Source: Suilimivivens sp009774465
Lineage (GTDB): Bacteria; Bacillota; Clostridia; Lachnospirales; Lachnospiraceae
DNA: 64,000 nucleotides
Assembly: GCA_947382645.1 (NCBI GenBank)
Contig: CANDAE010000007.1
Coordinates: 62,001 to 126,000 of the forward strand
Direction: 5' to 3'
The position numbers and the translations under genes were made by a program. The notes under the pieces were generated by a model that saw nothing but the letters and a program-made list of their open reading frames with translations, had not been told where the DNA came from and searched no databases. Positions 36,402-44,623 of this stretch are shown in pieces (within the stretch, counting starts at the first letter, position 1; every line of letters starts with the position of its first letter).

Positions 36402-37043
36402 TCACCATTCTTTCTTTCGCACCAATCTTAATGTCACAAAATATGAAATAACAAGTGATATGATACAAATACCGGCAAATATCCCCACAAATAATACAAT
36501 TGGAATTGTCTCAAGAAACTCCAGAGATATCTTATATTTCTGGCAAAGTTTTATTCCCCCATACGTAAGGCCTCCCAGCCCAAGCATCGCTGCCATATAG
36601 GCATATCTGCCCTTCTCTGCCCCTTTATACAGGATAACTGGAAGCGCAATGGAAGTTCCCACAACAAATACAGTCACTGAAGGCACCAAATCCTGCCAGC
36701 CAAATTCCTGATTCATTTCAACAGACAGAAACGCTGTTATGACACTTATCAGCAGAGCAATGGCTGTCCCTATACCCACTGTTATGATAAATAACAAATA
36801 TTTGGATTTAATCAGCGTTCTTACGCTTACAGGCATAGTAAGGGCAAAACGGTTAAAGGAAACCGCATCATCCAAAGCAGTTATACTTAAAACAATCATA
36901 GCTCCCATTAAAGTAGCATAAATACATAAAAATGAGGTTGCTTTCATAGCTATCCCCCATATGGCCATAAATGCAAAAACAAATGCATACTGCCTTCCAA
37001 ACCCTTTTATTAAATATAAATCTTTTAAAATAAGTCCTCTCAT
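36402..37043 (-). CDS. ABC-2 type transporter permease
   Basis: The 213-residue protein has six hydrophobic segments and the opening MRGLILKDLYLIKGFGRQY, typical of the short ABC-2 permeases that pair with YtrB-like ATPases. The cytosolic loop SITALDDAVSFNRFALTMPVSVRTLIKSKY is the family hallmark. It starts two bases after the ATPase stop. The substrate is unknown; related systems respond to cell-envelope stress or cationic peptides. Confidence 0.88.
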   Translation of the reverse strand: MRGLILKDLYLIKGFGRQYAFVFAFMAIWGIAMKATSFLCIYATLMGAMIVLSITALDDAVSFNRFALTMPVSVRTLIKSKYLLFIITVGIGTAIALLISVITAFLSVEMNQEFGWQDLVPSVTVFVVGTSIALPVILYKGAEKGRYAYMAAMLGLGGLTYGGIKLCQKYKISLEFLETIPIVLFVGIFAGICIISLVISYFVTLRLVRKKEW

Positions 37044-37044
37044 C

Positions 37045-37944
37045 TTACTTCCTCTCCTTTGTTTTCACGATATATAAAAGAATATCTTCCAGTCCTGCTC
37101 TGTCAATAACCGGTCTGGCCTGACCAGATGATGCCGCTAAGTCCAGGTAACCACTGTCTGTCAGTTTTTCCTTGTCCTTTATAAGGGCGCTGCACCCAAA
37201 TTCTCCCTCTTCTTTTCCTGCAACCAGTTCCCCGGGTATCATGTCGATCTGTTCCTTTGTGCCTCTGACAATTCCATAGCTATAAAGCATCTCATCTTTA
37301 TTTTCCTGAAATAACAGTTCCCCTTTATGAATCATCATCACATAATCCGCTGCTTTTTCAATATCCGAAGTAATGTGGGAAGAAAGAAACACCGTATGCT
37401 CCTCATCCTCAATAAACTCTCTGAAAATATCAAGAATTTCATCCCGAATCACCGGATCAAGGCCGCTTGTTGCTTCATCCAGTATTAAAAGCCGGCTGTC
37501 GTGGGATAAGGCCACCGCAATGGATAACTTCATTTTCATCCCTTTGGACAATTCTTTAACCTTTTTCCCTTCCGGAAGCTCAAATCTTTTTAAAAGCCCA
37601 CAAAATTTGTCATCATCCCATGTGTGGTACATATTCTTCATTACTTTATGAATATATTTGACACGTAAATCTCCCGGAAAATTGCTTTCGTCAAACACCA
37701 CCCCTATATGCTCCTTATAATCAGTTTCTTTATCTCCAAACTTAACCTTGTGTTCAAGTAATTCAATTTCCCCTGATTCCACAGGCAGTAACCCTAAAAT
37801 TGCTTTGATTGTGGTGCTCTTACCTGCTCCATTTTCTCCCACAAATCCTACAATAGAACCTTTCGGTATTTGAAAACTTATGTTATTTAATGTAAATCCT
37901 TCATATTTCTTTGTTAAATTCCTTACAGCAATTGCATTTTCCAT
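37045..37944 (-). CDS. ABC transporter ATP-binding protein
   Basis: The 299-residue ATPase has Walker A GENGAGKS (about residues 37-44), Q-loop VVFDESNFPGDL, signature LSKGMKMKLSIAVALS, Walker B LLILDEATSGLDP and the H-loop in LSSHITSDI. The signature reads LSKGM rather than LSGGQ, which is usual in the YtrB-like branch. The C-terminal 80 residues form the extra domain seen in that group. GGAGG lies five bases before the ATG. It forms an operon with a GntR regulator upstream and a permease downstream. Confidence 0.93.
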   Translation of the reverse strand: MENAIAVRNLTKKYEGFTLNNISFQIPKGSIVGFVGENGAGKSTTIKAILGLLPVESGEIELLEHKVKFGDKETDYKEHIGVVFDESNFPGDLRVKYIHKVMKNMYHTWDDDKFCGLLKRFELPEGKKVKELSKGMKMKLSIAVALSHDSRLLILDEATSGLDPVIRDEILDIFREFIEDEEHTVFLSSHITSDIEKAADYVMMIHKGELLFQENKDEMLYSYGIVRGTKEQIDMIPGELVAGKEEGEFGCSALIKDKEKLTDSGYLDLAASSGQARPVIDRAGLEDILLYIVKTKERK

Positions 37945-37974
37945 TTTTTCCTCCTATTTTCCCGCTTTAGGGTT

Positions 37975-38358
37975 CTACCTGCTTACCTCTTCCTGGTACA
38001 GTATCTCTAAAATTTCCTCTATCTCTCCACGTCCAATCCCACTTTGTCCGGCAAGGGAAACCGCTTTAAACAGCAGCTCTTCAATCTGTTTCAATTTTTC
38101 TTCTCTGACCAGAGAAAGATCAGCCGCCTTTACAAAACTTCCTTTCCCTACCACAGTGGTAATAAATCCTTCTCTCTCAAGATCTTCATAAGCCCGCTTG
38201 GTTGTAATTACACTAATACGCAATTTTTTTGCAAGTGTGCGCATGGAGGGCAGTGGATCTCCTTCCTTTAAACGCCCTGCCATGATCATGGATTTGATCT
38301 GAGATGTAATCTGCTCATAAATCGGCCGATCGCCGGAATTACTGATAATGATATCCAT
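37975..38358 (-). CDS. GntR-family transcriptional regulator, YtrA subfamily
   Basis: The 127-residue protein has a winged helix (IYEQITSQIKSMIMAGRLKEGDPLPSMRTLAKKLRISVITTKRAYEDLEREGFITTVVGKGSFV, residues 13-77) and only a short helical C-terminal tail, which defines the YtrA subfamily. These repress their own operon with an ABC transporter and are released under envelope stress. The gene leads the operon, and a perfect 19-bp palindrome overlaps its -10 region, so self-regulation is likely. Confidence 0.92.
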   Translation of the reverse strand: MDIIISNSGDRPIYEQITSQIKSMIMAGRLKEGDPLPSMRTLAKKLRISVITTKRAYEDLEREGFITTVVGKGSFVKAADLSLVREEKLKQIEELLFKAVSLAGQSGIGRGEIEEILEILYQEEVSR

Positions 38359-38440
38359 TCTTCCTTCACGCCTTTCCTGAGTAAGCCATAATTTAGCTTA
38401 CCATTTCTTACATATATTTTCTTATCAAGTGTTTATATAA

Positions 38441-38459
38441 TGTATATATCATATATACA
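38441..38459. promoter_or_regulatory. Candidate operator for the GntR (YtrA-like) regulator
   Basis: TGTATATAT, one central base, and ATATATACA form a perfect inverted repeat that covers the -10 box (38443-38448) of the regulator's promoter. Repression by blocking RNA polymerase is the plain reading. Confidence 0.6.
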
Positions 38460-38471
38460 CACTATTGTCAA
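38443..38471 (-). promoter_or_regulatory. Promoter of the GntR-ABC operon
   Basis: On the minus strand TTGACA (38471-38466), a 17-base spacer and TATATA (38448-38443) lie about 85 bases before the GntR start. Confidence 0.7.
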
Positions 38472-38497
38472 TATATATTTTATATTTTAAAATTACA

Positions 38498-38525
38498 GGC
38501 AGCCACAGGTTCCCCTATGGCTGCC
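38498..38525 (-). terminator. Terminator of the HAD/MATE genes
   Basis: GGCAGCCA (38498-38505) pairs with TGGCTGCC (38518-38525), with extra AGG/CCT pairs within. On the minus strand a TGTAATTTT run follows. It lies 17 bases past the HAD stop. Confidence 0.75.
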
Positions 38526-38541
38526 GGCAATTGAAACATAA

Positions 38542-39201
38542 TTAAAAATAAAGGCAGGTTATAATCTCCTCCGGCTTTTCAACAAATAATTCTGCACCAG
38601 CCTTCTCCTGCTCCTTTCTGGTTCGAAATCCCCATGCGACAGTGATACACTTCATTCCCGCATTTGCGGCTGTTGCAATATCCACCTCCGAATCTCCCAC
38701 ATAAACCGCCTGTTCCTTCGGAACATTAAGGATACGCAACGCCTCATATACCGTATCCGGCGCAGGTTTTTTACGAATTCCTTCTCTGGCGCCAATGGCC
38801 ACCGACAAATATTCTTTAAAATATCTGTCATACAACGCATCTACCCCTGCCTGCAGCTTATTTGACACGATTGCCATTTGAAATCCCTGTTCCTTTAACT
38901 TTGCAAGCAGATCAGAAATACCCAAATAAAGCCCTGTTTTATCATTGCAGTGTATGGCGTAATGCTCTTTAAAAGCAGCTAAAACATCCTTTTTTACAGA
39001 ATCATCCACATTTTCCACTACCGCCCGTTCTATCAGTTTTTCTATTCCATTACCCACAAAACACCTGATTTCTTCCAGACTCCGTTCCGGCATATTATGG
39101 CATTTCAACGCATAGTTTACACTTGCCTGTAAATCCTCCAGTGTATTTAAAAGGGTTCCATCCAAATCAAATATGACTGCTTCATATCTTTTTTTCAGCA
39201 T
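38542..39201 (-). CDS. HAD-superfamily phosphatase, phosphoglycolate-phosphatase-like
   Basis: The 219-residue protein has motif I VIFDLDGTLLNTLEDL (residues 9-24), a helical C1 cap, motif II VSNK (about 115) with motif III lysine in KKPAPDTVYEALRIL, and motif IV VYVGDSEVDIATAANAGM. This is the Gph/PpaX branch, which acts on phosphoglycolate or pyrophosphate-like substrates; the real one is not clear. Its start overlaps the MATE gene end by 20 bases, so the two are translationally linked. Confidence 0.9.
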   Translation of the reverse strand: MLKKRYEAVIFDLDGTLLNTLEDLQASVNYALKCHNMPERSLEEIRCFVGNGIEKLIERAVVENVDDSVKKDVLAAFKEHYAIHCNDKTGLYLGISDLLAKLKEQGFQMAIVSNKLQAGVDALYDRYFKEYLSVAIGAREGIRKKPAPDTVYEALRILNVPKEQAVYVGDSEVDIATAANAGMKCITVAWGFRTRKEQEKAGAELFVEKPEEIITCLYF

Positions 39202-40552
39202 TTTTCATTAACCTTCCTCTCACAATAAAAAAACAGACCGCATGTACTCCCGCCGTAAGCGCCCATGATATGGGATAGGAAATGTACAGTGTATGCAGGC
39301 TTCTATTCCACTGAAATACCGTATAAATCCATATTACCCGAAATACACAGGCACCCAGCAGGGATACGATCATGGGCATAACTGCATATCCCAGCCCTCT
39401 GATACTTCCAACAAAAACATCCATAATGCCGCAGATACAATAAAAAGTACAGATAACTGCCATCCTCTGTAAGCCATAGGATATTACCTGTGGATCTGAG
39501 GAATAGAAGCCAAGAATTTGTTTTCCAAAGAAAAATGCACCGTTCCCCATGATCAGTCCAATTGCAGTTACAAATAAAAGGCATTCTGCCAATATTTTAT
39601 CAATCCTGTCATACTTTTTCCCTCCCAGGTTCTGCCCCGTAAAACTGACTGCTGTCTGATGCACCGAGTTCATGGAAGTATAGACAAATCCTTCCACATT
39701 GCTTCCGGCAGTGTTTCCTGCCATAGCCACAGAGCCAAAAGAATTAACGGAAGACTGAATCAGCACATTGGAAATAGAAAACAAAGAGCCCTGTATGCCT
39801 GCCGGAAGGCCAATTGCCGCAATCTTTCCAAATTTATCCCAATGAATGTGAAGCTTATTTAAGTAAAGCCTGAAACATCCTTCACTTTTCATCAGGCACC
39901 GGATAATCAACATGGTGGACACACATTGAGACAGCACCGTTGCCAGTGCCACCCCTGCCACTCCCATGTGAAGGGAAATTACAAAAAACAAATTCAGGGC
40001 AACATTAATAACACCTGCTATTGATAAATAAAAGAGCGGCCTTCTTGTATCGCCAATCGCCCTTAGAATTGCACTTCCAAAGTTAAATATTAACATAACC
40101 GGCATACCAAGAAAATAAATTCTCATATAAAGAACAGAATGCTCAATTACATTTTCCGGCGTGTCCATCAGTAATAAAAGCGGCCTGGCGGCTGCAATTC
40201 CTATAGCTGCCAGCAAAATGCCTCCCAGCATACTCACCAGAATGGCTGTATGAACTGTCTGGCTTACCTCTTCTGCCTGCTTTCCCCCATAGTATCTTGC
40301 AACTAATACATTAGCGCCTACAGATAAACCAATAAATAAATTTACCAGAAGGTTGGTAAGCGAACCGGTAGAGCCCACAGCCGCAAGTGCTTCATTTCCG
40401 GCAAATCGGCCTACCACCACCACATCAGCCGCATTAAACAAAAGCTGTAAAATACCGGAAAGCATTAAGGGCAGTGTAAACAACAGAATCTTTCCAAACA
40501 AAGGTCCGTTGCACATGTCAATTTCATATGAATTACGTATTTTTCTTTCCAT
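39182..40552 (-). CDS. MATE-family multidrug efflux transporter
   Basis: The 456-residue protein has about 12 membrane helices in two similar halves, with the family sequences GPLFGKILLFTLPLMLSGILQLLFNAADVVVVGRFAGNEALAAVGST at the N-terminus and FSISNVLIQSSVNSFGSVAMAGNTA midway, the latter equivalent to the first in the second half. It should export drugs or metabolites in exchange for sodium or protons. AAGGA lies eight bases before the ATG. It heads a two-gene unit with the HAD phosphatase and diverges from the amidase gene. Confidence 0.94.
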   Translation of the reverse strand: MERKIRNSYEIDMCNGPLFGKILLFTLPLMLSGILQLLFNAADVVVVGRFAGNEALAAVGSTGSLTNLLVNLFIGLSVGANVLVARYYGGKQAEEVSQTVHTAILVSMLGGILLAAIGIAAARPLLLLMDTPENVIEHSVLYMRIYFLGMPVMLIFNFGSAILRAIGDTRRPLFYLSIAGVINVALNLFFVISLHMGVAGVALATVLSQCVSTMLIIRCLMKSEGCFRLYLNKLHIHWDKFGKIAAIGLPAGIQGSLFSISNVLIQSSVNSFGSVAMAGNTAGSNVEGFVYTSMNSVHQTAVSFTGQNLGGKKYDRIDKILAECLLFVTAIGLIMGNGAFFFGKQILGFYSSDPQVISYGLQRMAVICTFYCICGIMDVFVGSIRGLGYAVMPMIVSLLGACVFRVIWIYTVFQWNRSLHTLYISYPISWALTAGVHAVCFFIVRGRLMKNAEKKI

Positions 40553-40574
40553 GAAAATTTTCCTTCCATCAGGA

Positions 40575-40600
40575 ACTGTTTTTTTAAGTCTTCATAAAAT
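40575..40600 (+). promoter_or_regulatory. Possible mother-cell sigma (SigK/SigE-like) promoter of the amidase
   Basis: AC (40575-40576), a 16-base spacer and CATAAAAT (40593-40600) fit the sigma-K pattern (AC, then CATA). It lies about 30 bases before the amidase ATG. No sigma-A match is seen there. Confidence 0.4.
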
Positions 40601-40631
40601 AGTAAAAGAATACTTTTATTAAGAGGTTACT

Positions 40632-41156
40632 ATGGCAACAGTTATTTTAGATGCCGGACATGGCGGTTCTGACTTTGGCGCAACTTATCAGGGGCGCATG
40701 GAAAAGGATGATACCTTAAGGCTCACTCTGGCAATCGGTGAAATACTGCAAAATGCAGGCGTTAATGTGCTGTACACCAGAACCGAAGATATCTATGAAA
40801 CCCCTGCCCAAAAAGCTGCCGAAGGAAATGCCTCCGGTGCCGACTATTTTGTGTCTATCCATCGCAATTCCAGCCCCCGCAACAACCAGTATACAGGCAT
40901 TGAGTCATTAGTGTATAATCGTTATGGTGCTGCCGGCCGCATGGCTGAAAATATAAACGCCCAGTTAGAACGCGTGGGCTTTGTCAATCATGGGGTAAAT
41001 GAACGCAAAAATCTGGCTGTGCTGCGGCGTACCAATATGCCTGCTGTTCTTGTGGAGGTAGGTTTTATTAACACCGATCAGGACAACACACGGTTTGACA
41101 GCAGGTTTCAGGAAATTGCCCAGGCCATTGCTGACGGTATTTTAATGTCTCTATAA
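40632..41156 (+). CDS. N-acetylmuramoyl-L-alanine amidase (Amidase_3, CwlC-like)
   Basis: The 174-residue protein is a bare Amidase_3 catalytic domain that cleaves the MurNAc-L-Ala bond. Zinc ligands are at DAGHGG (H10), the Glu in the KDDTLRLTLAI segment near residue 35, and SIHRN (about H76); the catalytic Glu is in VLVEVGFI. There is no signal peptide and no cell-wall-binding repeat. That fits the CwlC type, which is made in the mother cell and acts when it lyses, and the upstream promoter looks sigma-K-like. AAGAGG lies six bases before the ATG. A prophage lysin is less likely, as no phage gene is near. Confidence 0.9.
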   Translation: MATVILDAGHGGSDFGATYQGRMEKDDTLRLTLAIGEILQNAGVNVLYTRTEDIYETPAQKAAEGNASGADYFVSIHRNSSPRNNQYTGIESLVYNRYGAAGRMAENINAQLERVGFVNHGVNERKNLAVLRRTNMPAVLVEVGFINTDQDNTRFDSRFQEIAQAIADGILMSL

Positions 41157-41158
41157 TA

Positions 41159-41234
41159 AAAAGATCATCTTTTTTCCCAAGGAAAACCTGCTGTATACCT
41201 ACTGGCTTCAGTAACATATACAACAGGTTTCCCG
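41159..41234. terminator. Inverted repeats between convergent amidase and TPR genes
   Basis: An AAAAAGAT/ATCTTTTT hairpin just after the amidase stop is followed by a larger imperfect stem in which a GGAAAACCTG...TGTATA arm pairs with TATACA...CAGGTTTCC. Together they probably stop transcription from both sides. Confidence 0.5.
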
Positions 41235-41251
41235 CCTGTAAAGCATCTAAT

Positions 41252-43585
41252 TTACAGCTTTTCTTCCAAATCCTCCAATGAAGCATACCCATAAAGAAAT
41301 GCAGTATTGGCCATAATCATTTTTGCAAGATTCTTATTTTCCCTGCAAAGCTGTGCAATAAACCTTCCATACAAATCCAGCGTTTCATCGGAATAGGTGG
41401 ATAATTCTCCCCTTAAGTAAGTTTCATAGGAAGTGTTAAAAGGAGTATCCTCTGATGTGTGGATGCTTCTTGCATTCCCTGCTGCCTTAGGGAATTCTGC
41501 CGCAAACTCCTCCATCCATCCTACCTGAATCCTTACAATCTCTTCAATAATTTCTTTTTTCATTTCCGGCAGCTCCGGGAAGGAACTCTTTATCTGTGCA
41601 TATTTAAGAGGGGCCGTACTTTCCATCATCCTGCCATACTTTTCCGTAATCAGATTCCAGCCTCTGTCATTTGCCCGATGGAAATCTGCAATGTAGCTTT
41701 TCAGCATCTCTTCCGTCCATGTATAATACTGGCTCTTCCTCATAATGGAAAACGTATTAAAGTCGTCCTGGCACTCCGCTCTTCCTCCTTCATTTTCCAC
41801 CTGGTCAAAGGCTTCCCACTCTAAAGAAACCAGTTCATTTACAAGCGCCGACTTAAAAGAATCATCCTTTTTTTCTTTTTCCGGAATACTCTTTAATATA
41901 TTGTCAGTGTGGTGATCCAGATAATTATCTTCCCCGCTGGTAAGCCCCTGCTTCTTCATCTCCTTAATAATAAGCGCAACGATAACCTCTATCATCTGAG
42001 GTATCCGCTCATCCCCCGTTTTAAGTTCCGCCAGAGCGCTTAAAATATCTCTGATCTCCGGTAAAACCGGCAGTTTTTCCATTCCCTTATGCATCCACTT
42101 GTAAAAGGGCGCATATCTGCGGTTTAAAAGATATACCATAGCCATAGTATGCTTCATAAATTCAGAAAGAGCAATGGCCGCCGTAACCCTTTCTCCACGT
42201 CCAAACATTCTCAAATAATTGTACTGGCCGGATTGAGCCATAAGGGCCGCCTGTCTGGCAATCTTTTTTATTCTGACCTCCTCCGGATAATAGGCTGAAA
42301 TTCCCTTTCGAATCCTTGTAAACTCACCCAGATCATCTTTAAAAACTCTCCCATTTACTGCTGTAGCCAGGCGGTAATCATCCAAAAACAGCCATTGATT
42401 CTGGGTGGTTGGAACATCCTTAAGCCCAATCAGACTTTCATAAAAATCTCCAATCCGAAATACTCCCACTCTCTTTTGCGCTTTCAGCGTTGTAAAACGG
42501 GTTACTCCCATATATGTGGAAGGCAGTTCATCATATGCCCTTTGCAGTTCTTCACCTATCTCATCATAAACAGGATCTGTCAGCCACAGACAAAATCCCG
42601 GTCCAAAATCATGATCTCTGGAAACCTGATCATCAAATCCAAAACATTCGGAACCTTCTCCCACAAGCCCCACTGCAATCATATGCTCATACTCAGGAAA
42701 TTTCTGATGAATCATCGGCCTGCCAAATTCCTCGTAAAATGCTTCACATAAATCCAGTCCATTATTAAACTGTCTTATTTTTACAGGAAGATTCTGCAGC
42801 TTTTCAGTTACTGCATTCAAATTCTGCAATGTAATCTCATAAGCTTTACTTCTTCCCACATTTCTCTCAATTTCTCTAAGAGCAAGTTTATAATAACGGG
42901 CGGATTCCTCAAGATTTCCCATCAAATACTGGGCCTCTCCCATTGCAGAGAGTGCACCGCTGTAATGGTAATCTCTATCCTCGTCCATCTCAAAAATAGA
43001 AAATGCTTTCTTTAAATTATCGACTGCCTCCTGAAGGCGTCCCAACTTAAGCTGTGAAACCGCCAGATTTGTATAGGTTACCGCAACTTCAATTCTGGCC
43101 TCCTCATACAAGGAGGCAATCCCAAGTGCACGCTCCAGACAGTCGCAGGCACTTTCAAAATCTCCCATTTCCTGAAATAAAAGGCTCATGTTATTATAAA
43201 GGCTGGCATATCTGAAATCTGTATTTTCAATTTCTTTTTCATAAATTTTCTTTACTTCCTGATAATATGCCATAGACTCTTTCAAAAGTCCTGCCGCCCT
43301 GCAGGCATTTGCCACATTGAGCAGCGTAGTTGCATAATGCACCGTTCCCTTAAGTCCGGCCTGATCCATCAAAAGAAGCACCTGCCGGCATCCTGCAATG
43401 GATTTTTCAAATTCACCCATTTCGCGATAATGCCCAATGATTTCATTGAGCAGGGTTATCATAGATGCAGTATCTTTTTCTTTCGCTGCCTCATCAATTC
43501 TCTGGAGCAGAAAGTTCTCCACCTGATCTACTTTGTGCTGCGTAAATAGTTCATCCAACTGTGCCAAAATCTGTTCAATAATCAT
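41252..43585 (-). CDS. TPR - DUF4037 nucleotidyltransferase-like - DUF4125 fusion protein
   Basis: The 777-residue soluble protein has three parts. Residues 30-265 are tetratricopeptide repeats (ATTLLNVANACRAAGLLKESMAYYQEVKKIYE and similar). Residues 275-400 resemble DUF4037, with a nucleotidyltransferase-like core GEGSECFGFDDQVSRDHDFG, where the G-S and D-x-D pattern suits metal and nucleotide binding. Residues 560-770 resemble DUF4125 (LVSLEWEAFDQVENEGGRAECQDDF, SQYYTWTEEMLKSYIADF). Its role is not known; the parts suggest a regulated nucleotide-transfer enzyme with a protein-binding module. GGAGG lies seven bases before the ATG. It follows the patatin gene by 30 bases, so both share a transcript. 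Confidence 0.83.
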   Translation of the reverse strand: MIIEQILAQLDELFTQHKVDQVENFLLQRIDEAAKEKDTASMITLLNEIIGHYREMGEFEKSIAGCRQVLLLMDQAGLKGTVHYATTLLNVANACRAAGLLKESMAYYQEVKKIYEKEIENTDFRYASLYNNMSLLFQEMGDFESACDCLERALGIASLYEEARIEVAVTYTNLAVSQLKLGRLQEAVDNLKKAFSIFEMDEDRDYHYSGALSAMGEAQYLMGNLEESARYYKLALREIERNVGRSKAYEITLQNLNAVTEKLQNLPVKIRQFNNGLDLCEAFYEEFGRPMIHQKFPEYEHMIAVGLVGEGSECFGFDDQVSRDHDFGPGFCLWLTDPVYDEIGEELQRAYDELPSTYMGVTRFTTLKAQKRVGVFRIGDFYESLIGLKDVPTTQNQWLFLDDYRLATAVNGRVFKDDLGEFTRIRKGISAYYPEEVRIKKIARQAALMAQSGQYNYLRMFGRGERVTAAIALSEFMKHTMAMVYLLNRRYAPFYKWMHKGMEKLPVLPEIRDILSALAELKTGDERIPQMIEVIVALIIKEMKKQGLTSGEDNYLDHHTDNILKSIPEKEKKDDSFKSALVNELVSLEWEAFDQVENEGGRAECQDDFNTFSIMRKSQYYTWTEEMLKSYIADFHRANDRGWNLITEKYGRMMESTAPLKYAQIKSSFPELPEMKKEIIEEIVRIQVGWMEEFAAEFPKAAGNARSIHTSEDTPFNTSYETYLRGELSTYSDETLDLYGRFIAQLCRENKNLAKMIMANTAFLYGYASLEDLEEKL

Positions 43586-43615
43586 ATGTCTACCTCCATT
43601 CCAGTCGAACCTGCA

Positions 43616-44500
43616 TTATCCCCTAGACATTAGGAAATTGCATATCTCCTCTTCTCTCCCCATCGCTTCCTCATAACCATGCCTGTAATACCTCATCAGG
43701 GTATCCACATCAGATTCATTGTTTTCCACTGCATACTTTGAAGGCCTGAAAATCAATGCTTTTCCTTCCTTTTCCATTTGTTCAATTTGATTAAGACAGG
43801 CATTGTACTTCTTTGCCCTGCCGGATACTGTCTTAATAAAATCAGGATATTTATGATAAACCAGTCTGATCATCATCATATAAAAAAATCTGTATTTTTT
43901 CCGATAACTGGATTTTCTTGTAAGGATAACTAAAACCTTATTCCAGCCTTCCTCTATAATCTTGCCTATGGGCAGTGCATCCGCCATCCCTCCATCCAGC
44001 ATGGGAATGCCATCTATCTGGCTTACTCTGGATATGAAGGGAAGAGAATTTGCTGCACGGCATATCTTCCAGAATCTGTCCTCGGTTTCAAAAGTTTCAT
44101 GGTATACACTCTTGCCTGTTCTGCAATCAGTGGTATTTATTATAAAACGCTTCTTTGAATTACAAAAGGTTTTAAAATCAAAGGGCGCCAGCTTTTTGGG
44201 AACTTCATCAAAAAGAAAATCCATATCAAAAAATGTCCCCTTTTTCAGAAAAGTGGCCGGTCCCATATATTTTTCCTTTGCAAGGGGTTTTATCACTGCC
44301 TCCACTGCTCTGCCCTTTTGCCCTGAAACATAATTCATTCCTGCATAAGCCCCGGCTGAAACCGCCAGTACATTTGGCACCTGTATCTTTTTTTCCATAA
44401 GAAAATCCAGTACACCGGCTGCAAATACGCTTCTCATGGCTCCGCCTTCAATTAAAATTCCTGTATTTTCAAATTCTCTTTCGTTCTCCATCACCTGCAT
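43616..44500 (-). CDS. Patatin-like phospholipase
   Basis: The 294-residue protein has an oxyanion segment LIEGGAMRSVFAAGVLDFL, the nucleophile serine in AVSAGAYAG (about S47) and the dyad aspartate in LDGGMADALPI (about D161). The nucleophile motif reads A-x-S-A-G rather than G-x-S-x-G, as in several bacterial patatins of the YjjU/RssA sort. No signal peptide is present, so it should act on inner-leaflet lipids. The ATG at 44500 has GAGGG 12 bases upstream; another ATG three codons later is possible. It leads a two-gene transcript with the TPR-DUF4037 gene. Confidence 0.9.
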   Translation of the reverse strand: MQVMENEREFENTGILIEGGAMRSVFAAGVLDFLMEKKIQVPNVLAVSAGAYAGMNYVSGQKGRAVEAVIKPLAKEKYMGPATFLKKGTFFDMDFLFDEVPKKLAPFDFKTFCNSKKRFIINTTDCRTGKSVYHETFETEDRFWKICRAANSLPFISRVSQIDGIPMLDGGMADALPIGKIIEEGWNKVLVILTRKSSYRKKYRFFYMMMIRLVYHKYPDFIKTVSGRAKKYNACLNQIEQMEKEGKALIFRPSKYAVENNESDVDTLMRYYRHGYEEAMGREEEICNFLMSRG

Positions 44501-44532
44501 TTGTAATTATTTCCCTCATCTGTTTACTACTT

Positions 44533-44560
44533 ATTATACTTCATTTAATGTATTTTTCAA
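44533..44560 (-). promoter_or_regulatory. Promoter of the patatin gene
   Basis: On the minus strand TTGAAA (44560-44555), a 16-base spacer and TATAAT (44538-44533) precede the start codon at 44500. Confidence 0.7.
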
Positions 44561-44623
44561 GCATCACCTTCGGCGCATTCCTACATATGATATAGTAAAA
44601 ATATACACAAGGATTTATTTTTT

